The notes under the pieces are model-generated. The model did not search any database. It was given only the letters and a program-made list of their open reading frames with translations, and was not told the origin of the DNA. Source: Pirellulaceae bacterium (GTDB lineage Bacteria; Planctomycetota; Planctomycetia; Pirellulales; Pirellulaceae). Taken from it: DNA of 15,755 nt. The number at the start of each line of letters is the position of its first letter. Positions within the stretch are counted from its first letter, which is position 1. A program made the position numbers and the translations under genes. The stretch spans positions 1 through 15,755 of the forward strand of contig JABDKS010000216.1 in NCBI GenBank assembly GCA_013002105.1, read 5' to 3'. Positions 8,263-15,755 of this stretch are shown here, one piece after another.

Positions 8263-8317
8263 GAAGAGCGGCGGGAGATGGGGAAGGGGTGATTCCGACA
8301 CGAGGTGTTCACACCCT

Positions 8318-8368
8318 AGTTTAGTGGGCTGTTCAGTTTAGTGCCCAATGCAGTTTAGTGGCCAATGC
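8318..8368. repeat. Three tandem 17-bp direct repeats upstream of the Gfo/Idh operon
   Basis: The core AGTTTAGTG occurs at 8318, 8335 and 8352, exactly 17 bp apart. Copies 2 and 3 (AGTTTAGTGCCCAATGC and AGTTTAGTGGCCAATGC) differ at one base; copy 1 has a diverged right half. On the minus strand each unit ends in CACTAAACT, which contains a weak -10-like TAAACT. The array sits 56-106 bp before the start codon of the Gfo/Idh gene. It may be an operator/iteron-type protein-binding array or a minisatellite. Confidence 0.75.
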
Positions 8369-8405
8369 GGCGATAACCACAGTGCGGAATTGCAGTCAGA
8401 ACTCA

Positions 8406-8438
8406 CCACAAGAGTACAAAACACTCGCACTGTTGTGG
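8406..8438. repeat. Imperfect inverted repeat CCACAA...TTGTGG
   Basis: CCACAA (8406-8411) and TTGTGG (8433-8438) enclose GAGT (8412-8415) and ACTC (8423-8426), which can also pair, leaving a 7-base loop and a one-sided bulge. It lies between the tRNA-His terminator hairpin and the 17-bp array, in the likely leader/promoter zone of the operon. A role is unproven. Confidence 0.3.
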
Positions 8439-8455
8439 GGTCACGAGCCGCAAAC

Positions 8456-8476
8456 GCCGGTCGCAGAAAGACCGGC
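8456..8476 (-). terminator. Hairpin downstream of tRNA-His, possible intrinsic terminator
   Basis: GCCGGTC (8456-8462) and GACCGGC (8470-8476) form a perfect 7-bp, GC-rich stem with a 7-base loop, 14 bp beyond the 3' end of the tRNA on the minus strand. The following minus-strand bases are GTTTGCGG, so the U-tract is short and the call is moderate. Confidence 0.45.
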
Positions 8477-8489
8477 AAAGAAAATGAAG

Positions 8490-8563
<74 letters not shown>

Positions 8564-8564
8564 C

Positions 8565-8975
8565 GTCATCGTTTGGAATCGACCACTCTGGAGTCCCGAT
8601 CGATTGGCCAATTTTGTCAGTCGATCCAGGCCGTCCCATTGATCGGCACGACCTGTTTGCCTCCACTGACAGAGAGAAATCTATCGATCCATCTCTGCTT
8701 GGTCAACGACCGGTGAGCCCAGTTTCGGCGTCAAATTGGCCCGCTCACGCTCGATCACGCCAACTTTGACGCATCTTCCGCTTTTCCGGTTCACGGGTGA
8801 GCGGCAAATGCCCACAAACAATGATTCGCAACTATCCTGACGATGACGAAAAGGCCACGAGGGCGGTGACGGTGGACGTCTCGCCCCCGGCTAAAAATCC
8901 AGCCTTTCTACGCGTCCCGCCCCGAATCATTTGCGGACTGACGCTAGCGACGACTGTCTTACCGCAAAGATCACG
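8565..8975. other. 411-bp gene-free stretch with long inverted repeat and possible pseudoknot
   Basis: No convincing reading frame is present. The notable structure is an inverted repeat, GCGTCAAATTGGC (8728-8740) with GCCAACTTTGACGC (8759-8772), giving 13 base pairs with one bulged base and an 18-base loop. The loop starts with CCGCTCAC (8741-8748), which is the exact complement of GTGAGCGG at 8797-8804, and its GCTCAC can also pair with GTGAGC at 8713-8718. The stretch should also contain the tRNA-His promoter (minus) and the promoter of the 8976-10686 gene pair (plus), but I cannot point to clear -35/-10 boxes for either. Confidence 0.5.
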
Positions 8976-9764
8976 ATGAGCCGCCGAAAGAAATCCATTC
9001 CAAGCAAAAAAGCTTCCAGCTCCGATAAAACGCGAAGCTCCGCTAGCGGCCAGACGTCAAAGCCAGCCGGCGACACTTTGCGGGGGGATATGGCAGCGGC
9101 AGCTAATTCTCGCGACGCGATTCATCCCGGCCGCACGCTCCGAACCCTGCTCACCATCGGGCTCCTGGTTCACTTCGCCGCGATCCTAACCACTTTGTCC
9201 AGCTCCGTTGACGCGTCGCAAATTCAATCGAGTTTGCTATCGCTGCTACACCCCTACTTGCAAGCCACGCATTTTCGAGTGGATGGTGATCCGATTTATC
9301 TGAGTCACGGAGAAAGATCCGAGCAGCCACTTCGTTTGCAATTTGCAGGAGTTGCTCAATCACAAGATGCGTCCGCCGACGGCCAAACCATTCGCGAAGC
9401 AACCCAGTGGACATCAGTAGGCCCATTGGGTGTATCCGGAATGGCGGCAAACGACCGATACGCACGTTGGATGTCAACGCTCGTCACGCTTGCCGAAAAC
9501 GATCAGCCCAGCCTGGTCGCCGAGATGCTCCTACCACTTCTACGAAACAACTCGAGTGTGTACGCAGTACGTATCATCCGACTGCCCACCGAATTATCCA
9601 CCGTGGCCGACGATGCTCTTCCGCCGCCGTTTATCGCCAAGGTCAATCGCCAAGGAGACTCCGTTTCGCTGATCCGGCTGGCCGAAGAAAGAATGAGCAC
9701 GATGCCCGCTCGATCGACGTCGTCTGACAAAGACGTCACATCGGGAGGAAACAGCGATGAGTAA
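8976..9764 (+). CDS. Hypothetical single-TM protein, partner of HTTM-like protein
   Basis: The 262-aa protein is not a family I recognise. It has a basic, Ser/Lys-rich cytoplasmic N-terminus (residues 1-50), one membrane helix at about 55-75 (LLTIGLLVHFAAILTTL) and a globular C-terminal part of some 165 residues, probably on the outer face, with the segment RYARWMSTLVTLAENDQPSLV (split here only for description) around 161-181. The C-terminus is low-complexity and acidic. I chose ATG at 8976; a TTG at 8931 would extend it by 15 residues without support. The last 8 bases overlap the start of the next gene, so the two are co-translated and probably act together in the membrane. Function unknown. 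Confidence 0.75.
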   Translation: MSRRKKSIPSKKASSSDKTRSSASGQTSKPAGDTLRGDMAAAANSRDAIHPGRTLRTLLTIGLLVHFAAILTTLSSSVDASQIQSSLLSLLHPYLQATHFRVDGDPIYLSHGERSEQPLRLQFAGVAQSQDASADGQTIREATQWTSVGPLGVSGMAANDRYARWMSTLVTLAENDQPSLVAEMLLPLLRNNSSVYAVRIIRLPTELSTVADDALPPPFIAKVNRQGDSVSLIRLAEERMSTMPARSTSSDKDVTSGGNSDE

Positions 9765-10686
9765 TTCGATTATTGAATCGGCAACCAACGTGCGGAGTCG
9801 CTGGGACGAGTTTTGGTTTTCACCCAAGGATTCCAATCAAATCGCTGCCATTCGCGGTTTACTCTGTCTCGTCACGGCATTGTATTTTGCAAGCTCTTTC
9901 ACCGATGCTGCATTCTGGTTAGATAGTGGACGTCCATTTTCGCGCGAGCAACTCTCGTTATTTTTGAACGCCGCGGATCTGAACAGCGAGGCTCGATGGG
10001 TTCTTTCGCCACTGTTCCTGATCGAGTCCATCCTGGGAAGCCACTGGTGGATTCATTATCTGTATTTGCTGCTGGGAATATCGTTGTGCATCGCGGTGAG
10101 CCTCGGTCGTGGCGGCCGACTCGCGACCTGGGGACTTTGGATCGTGCTGGTCGGCTGGGCCAATCGACTGATGTTTTTGTCGGGAGTCACCGAAACCCTT
10201 CTTAGCCTTGCACTATTCGCCGCAGCGATTGCACCACCGGCTCGCGCGACGCGTTGGTTCGCGACGTCAATGCCGAAGGCCGATCCCCCTGCAAACACCG
10301 AAACAGAACACTGGGCCAATGGATTCGCACTGCGGTTAATGGCAGTCCAAATCACCCTTTTCGGGCTCGTCACCGTAGCGGCGATGCTCGCCAGCAGAGT
10401 TTGGTGGAACGGTTTGGGTGCTTACGCCTTACTGGCACCTGTCCAAGATCGCACTATCGACTGGACGACTTGGTTGGCAAATTCGACGCTTCACGAACTC
10501 ACGACACACCTATTGGTTGCTGCGATTCCGCTGGGATTGGCACTCGCATGGTCGCGCGTCGCAACGAAGTTCGGAATCGCGCTAGTAATCACGTGGTGCA
10601 CTTTCGTGGCACTGTTGGGGTCACATTGGCTGTACGCTGCGACGTTTGCCACCATGTGTCTGTCACTGCGGAACCAACCTTCATGA
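9757..10686 (+). CDS. HTTM-domain-like multi-pass membrane protein
   Basis: The 309-aa protein has about six to seven hydrophobic segments. Its N-terminal AAIRGLLCLVTALYF followed by a short loop and WLDSGRP, and the later RLMAVQITLFGLVTVAAM and VWWNGLGAYALLAPV, follow the layout of the HTTM domain known from vitamin-K-dependent gamma-carboxylase and many bacterial homologues. The carboxylase active-site region and lumenal extension are absent, so a gamma-carboxylase role should not be assumed. The start is strongly supported by GGGAGGAA 8 bases before ATG, inside the end of the upstream gene, with an 8-bp overlap. The stop at 10684-10686 is only 4 bp from the stop of the convergent epimerase gene. 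Confidence 0.75.
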   Translation: MSNSIIESATNVRSRWDEFWFSPKDSNQIAAIRGLLCLVTALYFASSFTDAAFWLDSGRPFSREQLSLFLNAADLNSEARWVLSPLFLIESILGSHWWIHYLYLLLGISLCIAVSLGRGGRLATWGLWIVLVGWANRLMFLSGVTETLLSLALFAAAIAPPARATRWFATSMPKADPPANTETEHWANGFALRLMAVQITLFGLVTVAAMLASRVWWNGLGAYALLAPVQDRTIDWTTWLANSTLHELTTHLLVAAIPLGLALAWSRVATKFGIALVITWCTFVALLGSHWLYAATFATMCLSLRNQPS

Positions 10687-10690
10687 TCGA

Positions 10691-11698
10691 CTATTTCGCA
10701 GAGGGGGTGGTCGCGATACTGCGGTAGTATTCGACACTCTTTCGTAAACCTGCATCCATTGAAACGGTCGGTTCAAACTGCAAAACGCGTCTTGCCTGCG
10801 TGATGTCCGCTAATGAATCACGCACATCCCCCGCACGTGCGGGCTCGTGGATGGGTTCGATTTCTTTGCCCAAAATTGTTTGCAATGTCTCTAGCAGTTC
10901 CAAGAGCGTTGTGCGTTCGCCGCGGGCGATATTGAATGTCCTGCCTGCTACGTCCGGAACGGTAGCGGCAAGCAAATTGGCTAACGCCACATCTTGAACG
11001 AATACAAAATCCCTCGATTGCTGGCCGTCGCCGTAGATGATGGGTCGCTCACCCGACAAAATCATCGACACGAACCGAGGTATGACGGCACTGTATTCGC
11101 TCTTGGGATCCTGCCTCGGTCCGAAGACATTGAAGTAACGCAGGATGACGGTCTCCAACCCAAACCCGCTACAAAAGGCCTTCAAGTATCCCTCCGCTGC
11201 TAACTTAGCCGCCGCGTAAGGAGACAGCGGATTGACCGCATCCGTCTCGCGTTTTGACACGAACGGAGAATCGCCATAGGCAGCACTAGTCGACGCCAAC
11301 ACAAAACGTTTGACGTTGCCTTCCGCACTCGCCTGCAGCAATTCGACAGTGCTGGACGCACACCATGCGTGACACAAAGCGGGCTCGCGCATGCTTCGCG
11401 GAACGCTGGCCATCGCTGCCTGATGAAACACGATATCCACATCACGCGTTGCCGCTCGCACGACACCGGCGTCCGAAGCATCTCCTTGGATCAACTCCAC
11501 CGCTGAATCGTCGTCCAAATGCTCCAGGTTCTTACGAAAACCTGTGCTGAGATTGTCCAGCACACGAACCTTGGCGCCTTGCTGACGCAATGCATCAATC
11601 AGGTGCGAACCAATGAAGCCGGCACCGCCGGTGACGAGACACAATTGCCCCTTGAGCGTCGCCGCGTCGGCAGGCAAAGTGATTGGAGCGTTTGTCAT
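10691..11698 (-). CDS. UDP-glucose/UDP-GlcNAc 4-epimerase-like NAD-dependent SDR
   Basis: The 335-aa cytoplasmic extended SDR binds NAD through T-G-G-A-G-F-I-G-S (23-31) and D-N-L-S after the second strand. The catalytic set is Ser/Thr in LASTSAAYG (about 137-138) and Y-A-A-A-K with Tyr161 and Lys165. R-Y-F-N-V-F-G-P-R-Q-D-P from 187 and YGDGQQSRDFVFVQDV are the nucleotide-sugar-binding motifs of the GalE/WbpP group. It likely interconverts UDP-sugars for the neighbouring glycan genes, although dTDP-glucose dehydratase or GDP-sugar enzymes are alternatives. ATG at 11696-11698 is chosen; a GTG at 11753-11755 would add 19 residues before the Rossmann fold. It is 163 bp downstream of the second epimerase gene. 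Confidence 0.88.
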   Translation of the reverse strand: MTNAPITLPADAATLKGQLCLVTGGAGFIGSHLIDALRQQGAKVRVLDNLSTGFRKNLEHLDDDSAVELIQGDASDAGVVRAATRDVDIVFHQAAMASVPRSMREPALCHAWCASSTVELLQASAEGNVKRFVLASTSAAYGDSPFVSKRETDAVNPLSPYAAAKLAAEGYLKAFCSGFGLETVILRYFNVFGPRQDPKSEYSAVIPRFVSMILSGERPIIYGDGQQSRDFVFVQDVALANLLAATVPDVAGRTFNIARGERTTLLELLETLQTILGKEIEPIHEPARAGDVRDSLADITQARRVLQFEPTVSMDAGLRKSVEYYRSIATTPSAK

Positions 11699-11861
11699 AT
11701 TGGTCACTGCAAAAGCGATTCGGGCCACAGCTTTGGTTCGTACAGAGCTGACCACCGAGTAGGATGTTGGACGAAAATTCTATCTCAAAGGCAAGCCGGA
11801 GAAACCCGATCGTTGCGATCATCACACGGTCGCGATCGTCAATCAAAGCGGTCTCGGAGCA

Positions 11862-12848
11862 TCACGGCAGAACGATTTGGCTCGACCACGGCTTGTTCTC
11901 CTGATACCAATCCACACTGGCCTTCAAGCCATCATCCAAGCCGGTTTTCGGCGTCCACCCCAGCAGACGTTCTGCCTTGGAAATTTCGGCACTCGTTGAG
12001 ACCATATCAGCCTTGTGCATTGGCTGCCGTGTGACGGTGGCCTTTTTTCCGAGTAGGTCTTCGAGCTTTGCAATGACGGTATTCAACGAAGTCGGCTCTT
12101 CGCCGCCTCCCAGATTAATGATCTCGTAACCGTCGGGGCTGATTGCGGCGATCGTTCCCAAGGCGATATCGTCAACGAAGGTGAAGTCACGCGACTGCTG
12201 ACCGTCCCCGAAAAGTTCGATCGGTGTTCCTTCGTCAATCCACTTGATAAACCGAAACACACACATATCAGGCCGACCTGCGGGACCGTAAACGGTAAAG
12301 TAACGACAGATTGACACGTCCAGGTCGTACAAATGGTGGTACGCGTACGCCATCGCCTCGGCAGACTTTTTCGATGCCGCGTACGGTGAAATCGGCGTAT
12401 TGACCGGCAGCGTTTCGACGAACGGCATGGCTTGCCCGGCGTACAGCGAGGACGTCGATGCGAGCATGTATTTTTTCACGGAGTGTTTACGAGCACACTC
12501 CAGTAGATTCAGATTCCCCATCGCGTTGGTTGTCATGTAGACATGGGGGTTCTCCATGCTGTATCGCACGCCCGCCCGTGCAGCCAAATTGAAGATTGCA
12601 GAAAAAGAGTGTTTCTCGAAAAGCCCTTCTAGTGATTCGCGGTCCTCGATATCCAGGGGATAAAATGTGAAGCGCGAATTAGAGAGTTGATCTAATCGAT
12701 GCTGTTTCAACGAGACATCGTAGTAGTCATTCCGATTGTCAATACCGACCACCTCGTGACCGGCATCCAAAAGTAATGCGGCGACACGCGCTGCGATAAA
12801 TCCCGCACACCCGGTTACTAGGTACTTCTGTGGAGACGTCAATTGCAA
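11862..12848 (-). CDS. UDP-glucuronate 4-epimerase-like NAD-dependent SDR
   Basis: The 328-aa protein matches the UDP-glucuronate epimerase type of extended SDR: DNRNDYYDVSLKQHRL (37-52), A-A-R-A-G-V-R-Y-S (89-97) followed by ENPHVYMTTN, and YFTVYGPAGRPDM (183-195). The catalytic residues are Ser131/Ser133 with Tyr156 and Lys160 (Y-A-A-S-K). It would make UDP-galacturonate from UDP-glucuronate for acidic surface glycans. The NAD loop reads T-G-C-A-G-F-I-A-A, so the third glycine is alanine, a variant I believe occurs in related proteins. No ATG is available: an in-frame stop lies 11 codons upstream, and the start is TTG at 12846-12848, or the TTG two codons later. No clear Shine-Dalgarno is visible. 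Confidence 0.88.
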   Translation of the reverse strand: MQLTSPQKYLVTGCAGFIAARVAALLLDAGHEVVGIDNRNDYYDVSLKQHRLDQLSNSRFTFYPLDIEDRESLEGLFEKHSFSAIFNLAARAGVRYSMENPHVYMTTNAMGNLNLLECARKHSVKKYMLASTSSLYAGQAMPFVETLPVNTPISPYAASKKSAEAMAYAYHHLYDLDVSICRYFTVYGPAGRPDMCVFRFIKWIDEGTPIELFGDGQQSRDFTFVDDIALGTIAAISPDGYEIINLGGGEEPTSLNTVIAKLEDLLGKKATVTRQPMHKADMVSTSAEISKAERLLGWTPKTGLDDGLKASVDWYQENKPWSSQIVLP

Positions 12849-12991
12849 GCTCAGACAAGGGAATGGTGACAGTCGATCTCAGTCGCCAACACGACGAATA
12901 AAATTCCAGCTTCCGTTTTACCTCGCAACAAGCCGAGACAACAGAGGTTCAGAAGCGCAGGATCGCGAAGCCGCCGAGATCTAGACGAGCA

Positions 12992-15592
12992 TCATTCAAC
13001 GATCGACAGTAATTCTTGGACCATCTGGTCGAAACGACGATCCGACGGCATCGCCTCACGTCCTTTTTTTGCTTCCTCCAGTGCCTCAGCATTACGTCCT
13101 TCGCTTCGCAAACGTCGCACAAATTTCAGACGCAGGTTGACGTCCATCGGTTTGTAATTGATCGACTCACGGTACTCGGCAAACGCCAGCTTGTAGTCCT
13201 TCAACGCATAAGCAATGTCACCGCGCAACGAGAGGCAATCCGATTTCTCTTCAAACGAATCGCATTCATCGCAATCAATGCTCGCCAGTGCGGTCGGCAA
13301 ATAGGTGGAACACTCCGGATCGTTCGTATTGAGCAGGTAGGAGGCTGCAATTCGGGAACTTTTTGAATTTTGTGGAATAATTGCGGCCACCGACATACCG
13401 TCATATTGCTTCGCAAGTTGAATGACCTGGCGTACAACGTTTGGATTTTTCAACACGGCTGAACGCCAAAGTTCGGCAGCGTATTCAGGTTGGTTGCTCG
13501 AAGCTGCGTACTTCCCCAGCAAGATCAACGCATCAGGTCGTCCGTGATGGATCACCCGCAGTTGATCAATGACCTTCGTCGTACGCTCTGGATTGGGGTC
13601 GACGAAATCCAAATACAACTGACCAGCACGATTATCGAGCCCCAGGGGCAATCGCCTCAGAGACCGAGTGAATAGCTCCAACGGAGTTTGATACAACTCC
13701 GTCCCGACTGAGTCATTCTTGCGGCGAGCAAGCGCCTTGGTCTGCTTGTAAAGCTCCGAGGACTCTTCCGCCGTCAACGGGCGTTTCGCAAGGACTTCCT
13801 CCAACCGGGCGCGACGGTACTCAATTTCGCCGAGTGTTTCGAGCAACTCTGGTTCGGGATCATCGCCCAAGTTTTCATAGAGGACTTGCGCCCAATTCTT
13901 CAGTAACTCTGAATCCGATGCAATGCTGTTCAACTCATACTGCGTCCGTGCGATCAGCGATTCCACTTCTGCGCCGCGTCTCAACTGCAATAGCCCAAGC
14001 GACGCAACAATCATCACGATCAACGCAACCAATGCCGGAATCACTCGCAATCGATTTTTGGCGAAAATCGATTTCGAACGCAAATCCGTCGATTGCAGCT
14101 TCAACTTTCCTTCGTCTCCTCCGTCATCGTCCGATTGTGGACCCGAGGCTTTTTCAACACCCAATAGTTCTTTGATTGCCGCTTCGCGCGACACAATGGC
14201 TGATAAAAAGATCGTTGCCAAGAATAGATTCCCCGGAGCGATCATGCCGAAGTCAAAGAATTCACTGAAACCGATCACCGCCAAAAAATACCAACCGGCC
14301 GTACGGAGCCCTTGATCGATCGGATCAGGCGAATCTTTCAGCCGCGATAGTGCCCGTGCACAGAGAACGAAGATCGAAACAGCAAGCAGCACACCGACGA
14401 ACCCTTGTTCCGTCAGCAACTCCAGCCACAAGTTATCCGCATGGTGTGCCCAGCCAGTCAATTCCGCAGTCTGAAATGGCAAATACGCGTACGAGTAGGT
14501 ACCGAGCCCCGAGCCGAACGGCATGTGCGCCAGGGCAGCGGCAAGCCCATCGGGCCAATGCTTTAGCCGACCGTCAGCCGCAATCGTCCGCGCGTCCGGA
14601 TTAAAAAACTCGAACCGCGTGATGCTTTCGAAATTCAACTGCAACGGCAGCAGCAGGATGGCTGCGGCAATCGCTAACGCCACACCGACGACAGGCAGGC
14701 TGCCAAAACCGCGGCGTTGCCGGACCCATCCGAACGCCAACAACGATCCAAGTAAAGCTGCGGAGATCCCCCCGCGGGATCCGCAGACGAGCAGGCCAGC
14801 GACACAAACCAGCACGGTTACCACGCCAATCATCGAATCGCGATCGCTGGACAACGCTGCCAAATCGTTGAACTCTAGTTGTTCATCGTCGACTTCCTGA
14901 CCCGTCAAAGCCATCAGTCGCCAAGCAAGCAATCCAAGCCCCGCAGCGACGCCAAAATTTAACAGCAACGCGGCATTATTTCGATTGATAAAGGTTCCAA
15001 ACGAGGCTCCCGCTGTATCGAGCGCCGCATCAAACATGTCGATTTGCGGGAAAAGTTTGCGAAGCAACCCATAGATGGCATGGAGAGCGACACCCAAAGC
15101 GATCGCGTTGAGTAAGAAAACGATTCGCCCGCGTGTGTTGAACACAGTCGACGATGCGAAGGCGAGTGCGACCAGCAACGCCAGAATCGAAGTCGCGTAA
15201 CGCGAAGCATGAACAGCCAGCGAAATCGGAATCTCGGTCGGCCGTTCGGATTCCTTCAGAATTGGTTCCAGCCAATCAGTGTAGGCGGTGTACGATGCCG
15301 GGCTGAGCATTCGCACCGTCGTTGGACTGAACTCAATGGTCTGGAAGTAAGAAAACCCAAGCCACAACATCAACGGTATCAGCAGCACATGCTGCCGCAG
15401 TCCTGCTGAAGAATCGCGGCCAAACAAACCCGCACACGACAACAACGTCGCGGCAACAATCGCAATGCCGGCGATCAATTGCGTCCAGCGCAAAATCCCG
15501 CCCATGTCAGCAGCAACCACGAACGGCACCAGGACCAGCGTTATAGCGGCCGCCCAAAGTGCACTGAATCGAAGAGAGCGTAATAAAAACAC
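12992..15592 (-). CDS. O-antigen ligase/polymerase-like (Wzy_C) membrane protein with TPR-like tail
   Basis: The 866-aa protein has two parts. Residues 1-470 form about ten or eleven membrane helices with ligase-family landmarks: F-I-N-R-N-N-A (201-207), C-G-S-R-G-G (270-275), RLKHWPDGL (342-350), and a large loop with GSGLGTYSYAYLPFQ and then AHHADNLWLELLTEQGFVG (382-400), including His383/His384 and Asp386. A further helix at about 515-537 precedes a soluble region of some 330 residues with TPR-like helical pairs, best around 685-715 and 786-850. It likely joins or polymerises lipid-linked glycan at the outer side of the inner membrane; the tail may bind partners. It starts with GTG at 15590-15592 (AGG seven bases upstream), as no in-frame ATG exists after the upstream stop. 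Confidence 0.88.
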   Translation of the reverse strand: MFLLRSLRFSALWAAAITLVLVPFVVAADMGGILRWTQLIAGIAIVAATLLSCAGLFGRDSSAGLRQHVLLIPLMLWLGFSYFQTIEFSPTTVRMLSPASYTAYTDWLEPILKESERPTEIPISLAVHASRYATSILALLVALAFASSTVFNTRGRIVFLLNAIALGVALHAIYGLLRKLFPQIDMFDAALDTAGASFGTFINRNNAALLLNFGVAAGLGLLAWRLMALTGQEVDDEQLEFNDLAALSSDRDSMIGVVTVLVCVAGLLVCGSRGGISAALLGSLLAFGWVRQRRGFGSLPVVGVALAIAAAILLLPLQLNFESITRFEFFNPDARTIAADGRLKHWPDGLAAALAHMPFGSGLGTYSYAYLPFQTAELTGWAHHADNLWLELLTEQGFVGVLLAVSIFVLCARALSRLKDSPDPIDQGLRTAGWYFLAVIGFSEFFDFGMIAPGNLFLATIFLSAIVSREAAIKELLGVEKASGPQSDDDGGDEGKLKLQSTDLRSKSIFAKNRLRVIPALVALIVMIVASLGLLQLRRGAEVESLIARTQYELNSIASDSELLKNWAQVLYENLGDDPEPELLETLGEIEYRRARLEEVLAKRPLTAEESSELYKQTKALARRKNDSVGTELYQTPLELFTRSLRRLPLGLDNRAGQLYLDFVDPNPERTTKVIDQLRVIHHGRPDALILLGKYAASSNQPEYAAELWRSAVLKNPNVVRQVIQLAKQYDGMSVAAIIPQNSKSSRIAASYLLNTNDPECSTYLPTALASIDCDECDSFEEKSDCLSLRGDIAYALKDYKLAFAEYRESINYKPMDVNLRLKFVRRLRSEGRNAEALEEAKKGREAMPSDRRFDQMVQELLSIVE

Positions 15593-15602
15593 GATGTGCC
15601 TA

Positions 15603-15755
15603 TGACGGTTCTGCTGTAAAAAAGTTCCGCTCGAACCGCGTCCTATTCATTTGATAACACTCGGTCAGACCCGAATTATCGTCGCTTGAGTCCTTCCAGC
15701 ATACCATCCCATACGAAGGCACATCACAGCGCCGCGTCAAAGCTCGACATAGCAT
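15603..15755. other. Upstream edge region of the ligase gene, no gene identified
   Basis: On the minus strand one frame is open from the window edge to TAG at 15600-15602 (51 codons), but its composition (many Cys, Met and Arg) is not gene-like. Another frame ends early at TGA near 15726 and could be the tail of an upstream gene. The stretch should hold the ligase promoter; I see no clear boxes. Confidence 0.3.

Noticed and set aside
9757..10686. Vitamin-K-dependent gamma-carboxylase
   Set aside because: Only the HTTM-like membrane layout is present; the C-terminal catalytic/lumenal extension is missing.

Overview
The window looks like chromosomal DNA of a planctomycete, most likely a Rhodopirellula/Pirellulaceae relative. 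I infer this from moderate-to-high GC with frequent CGATCG-type words, from two sugar-enzyme homologues (a Gfo/Idh/MocA oxidoreductase and a TIM-barrel epimerase) that carry RRxF-type Tat signals, and from the overall gene repertoire. This is inference from family style, not from a database match.

Layout. (1) 1-188 (+): C-terminus of a membrane glycosyltransferase-like protein. (2) 338-1893 (-): a secreted alpha/beta-hydrolase and a hemolysin III/PAQR membrane protein, joined by an ATGA start/stop overlap. (3) 2041-4529 (+): an unrecognised 416-aa protein with a Rossmann/SLOG-like N-terminus and an AbiGi-like, possibly ADP-ribosyltransferase-like C-terminus, then nadA (quinolinate synthase). 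(4) 4581-8262 (-): a four-gene probable operon in transcription order Gfo/Idh/MocA oxidoreductase (Tat), phytanoyl-CoA-dioxygenase-like 2OG-Fe(II) oxygenase, TIM-barrel sugar epimerase/isomerase (Tat), DJ-1/PfpI protein. Upstream lies a perfect-period 3 x 17-bp tandem repeat. (5) tRNA-His(GTG) on the minus strand at 8490-8563 with a possible terminator hairpin. (6) 8565-8975: a 411-bp gene-free stretch with a long inverted repeat that could form a pseudoknot. (7) 8976-10686 (+): a single-TM protein of unknown function, overlapped by an HTTM-like multi-pass membrane protein. (8) 10691-15592 (-): a cell-surface polysaccharide block made of an O-antigen ligase/polymerase-like protein with a periplasmic TPR-like tail, a UDP-glucuronate 4-epimerase-like SDR and a UDP-glucose/GlcNAc 4-epimerase-like SDR.

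How the genes fit together. The 4581-8262 cluster fits oxidation, isomerisation and oxygenation of a sugar, cyclitol or glycoside, with the two Tat-carrying enzymes acting outside the cytoplasm; the substrate cannot be read from sequence. The 10691-15592 block fits production of nucleotide-sugar precursors and their polymerisation or ligation into surface glycan. The most unusual protein is the 416-aa one directly upstream of nadA: if its C-terminal domain is a true ADP-ribosyltransferase fold, a possible NAD-consuming protein sits beside an NAD-biosynthesis gene. No mobile element, CRISPR array, integrase, rRNA or phage gene was seen.
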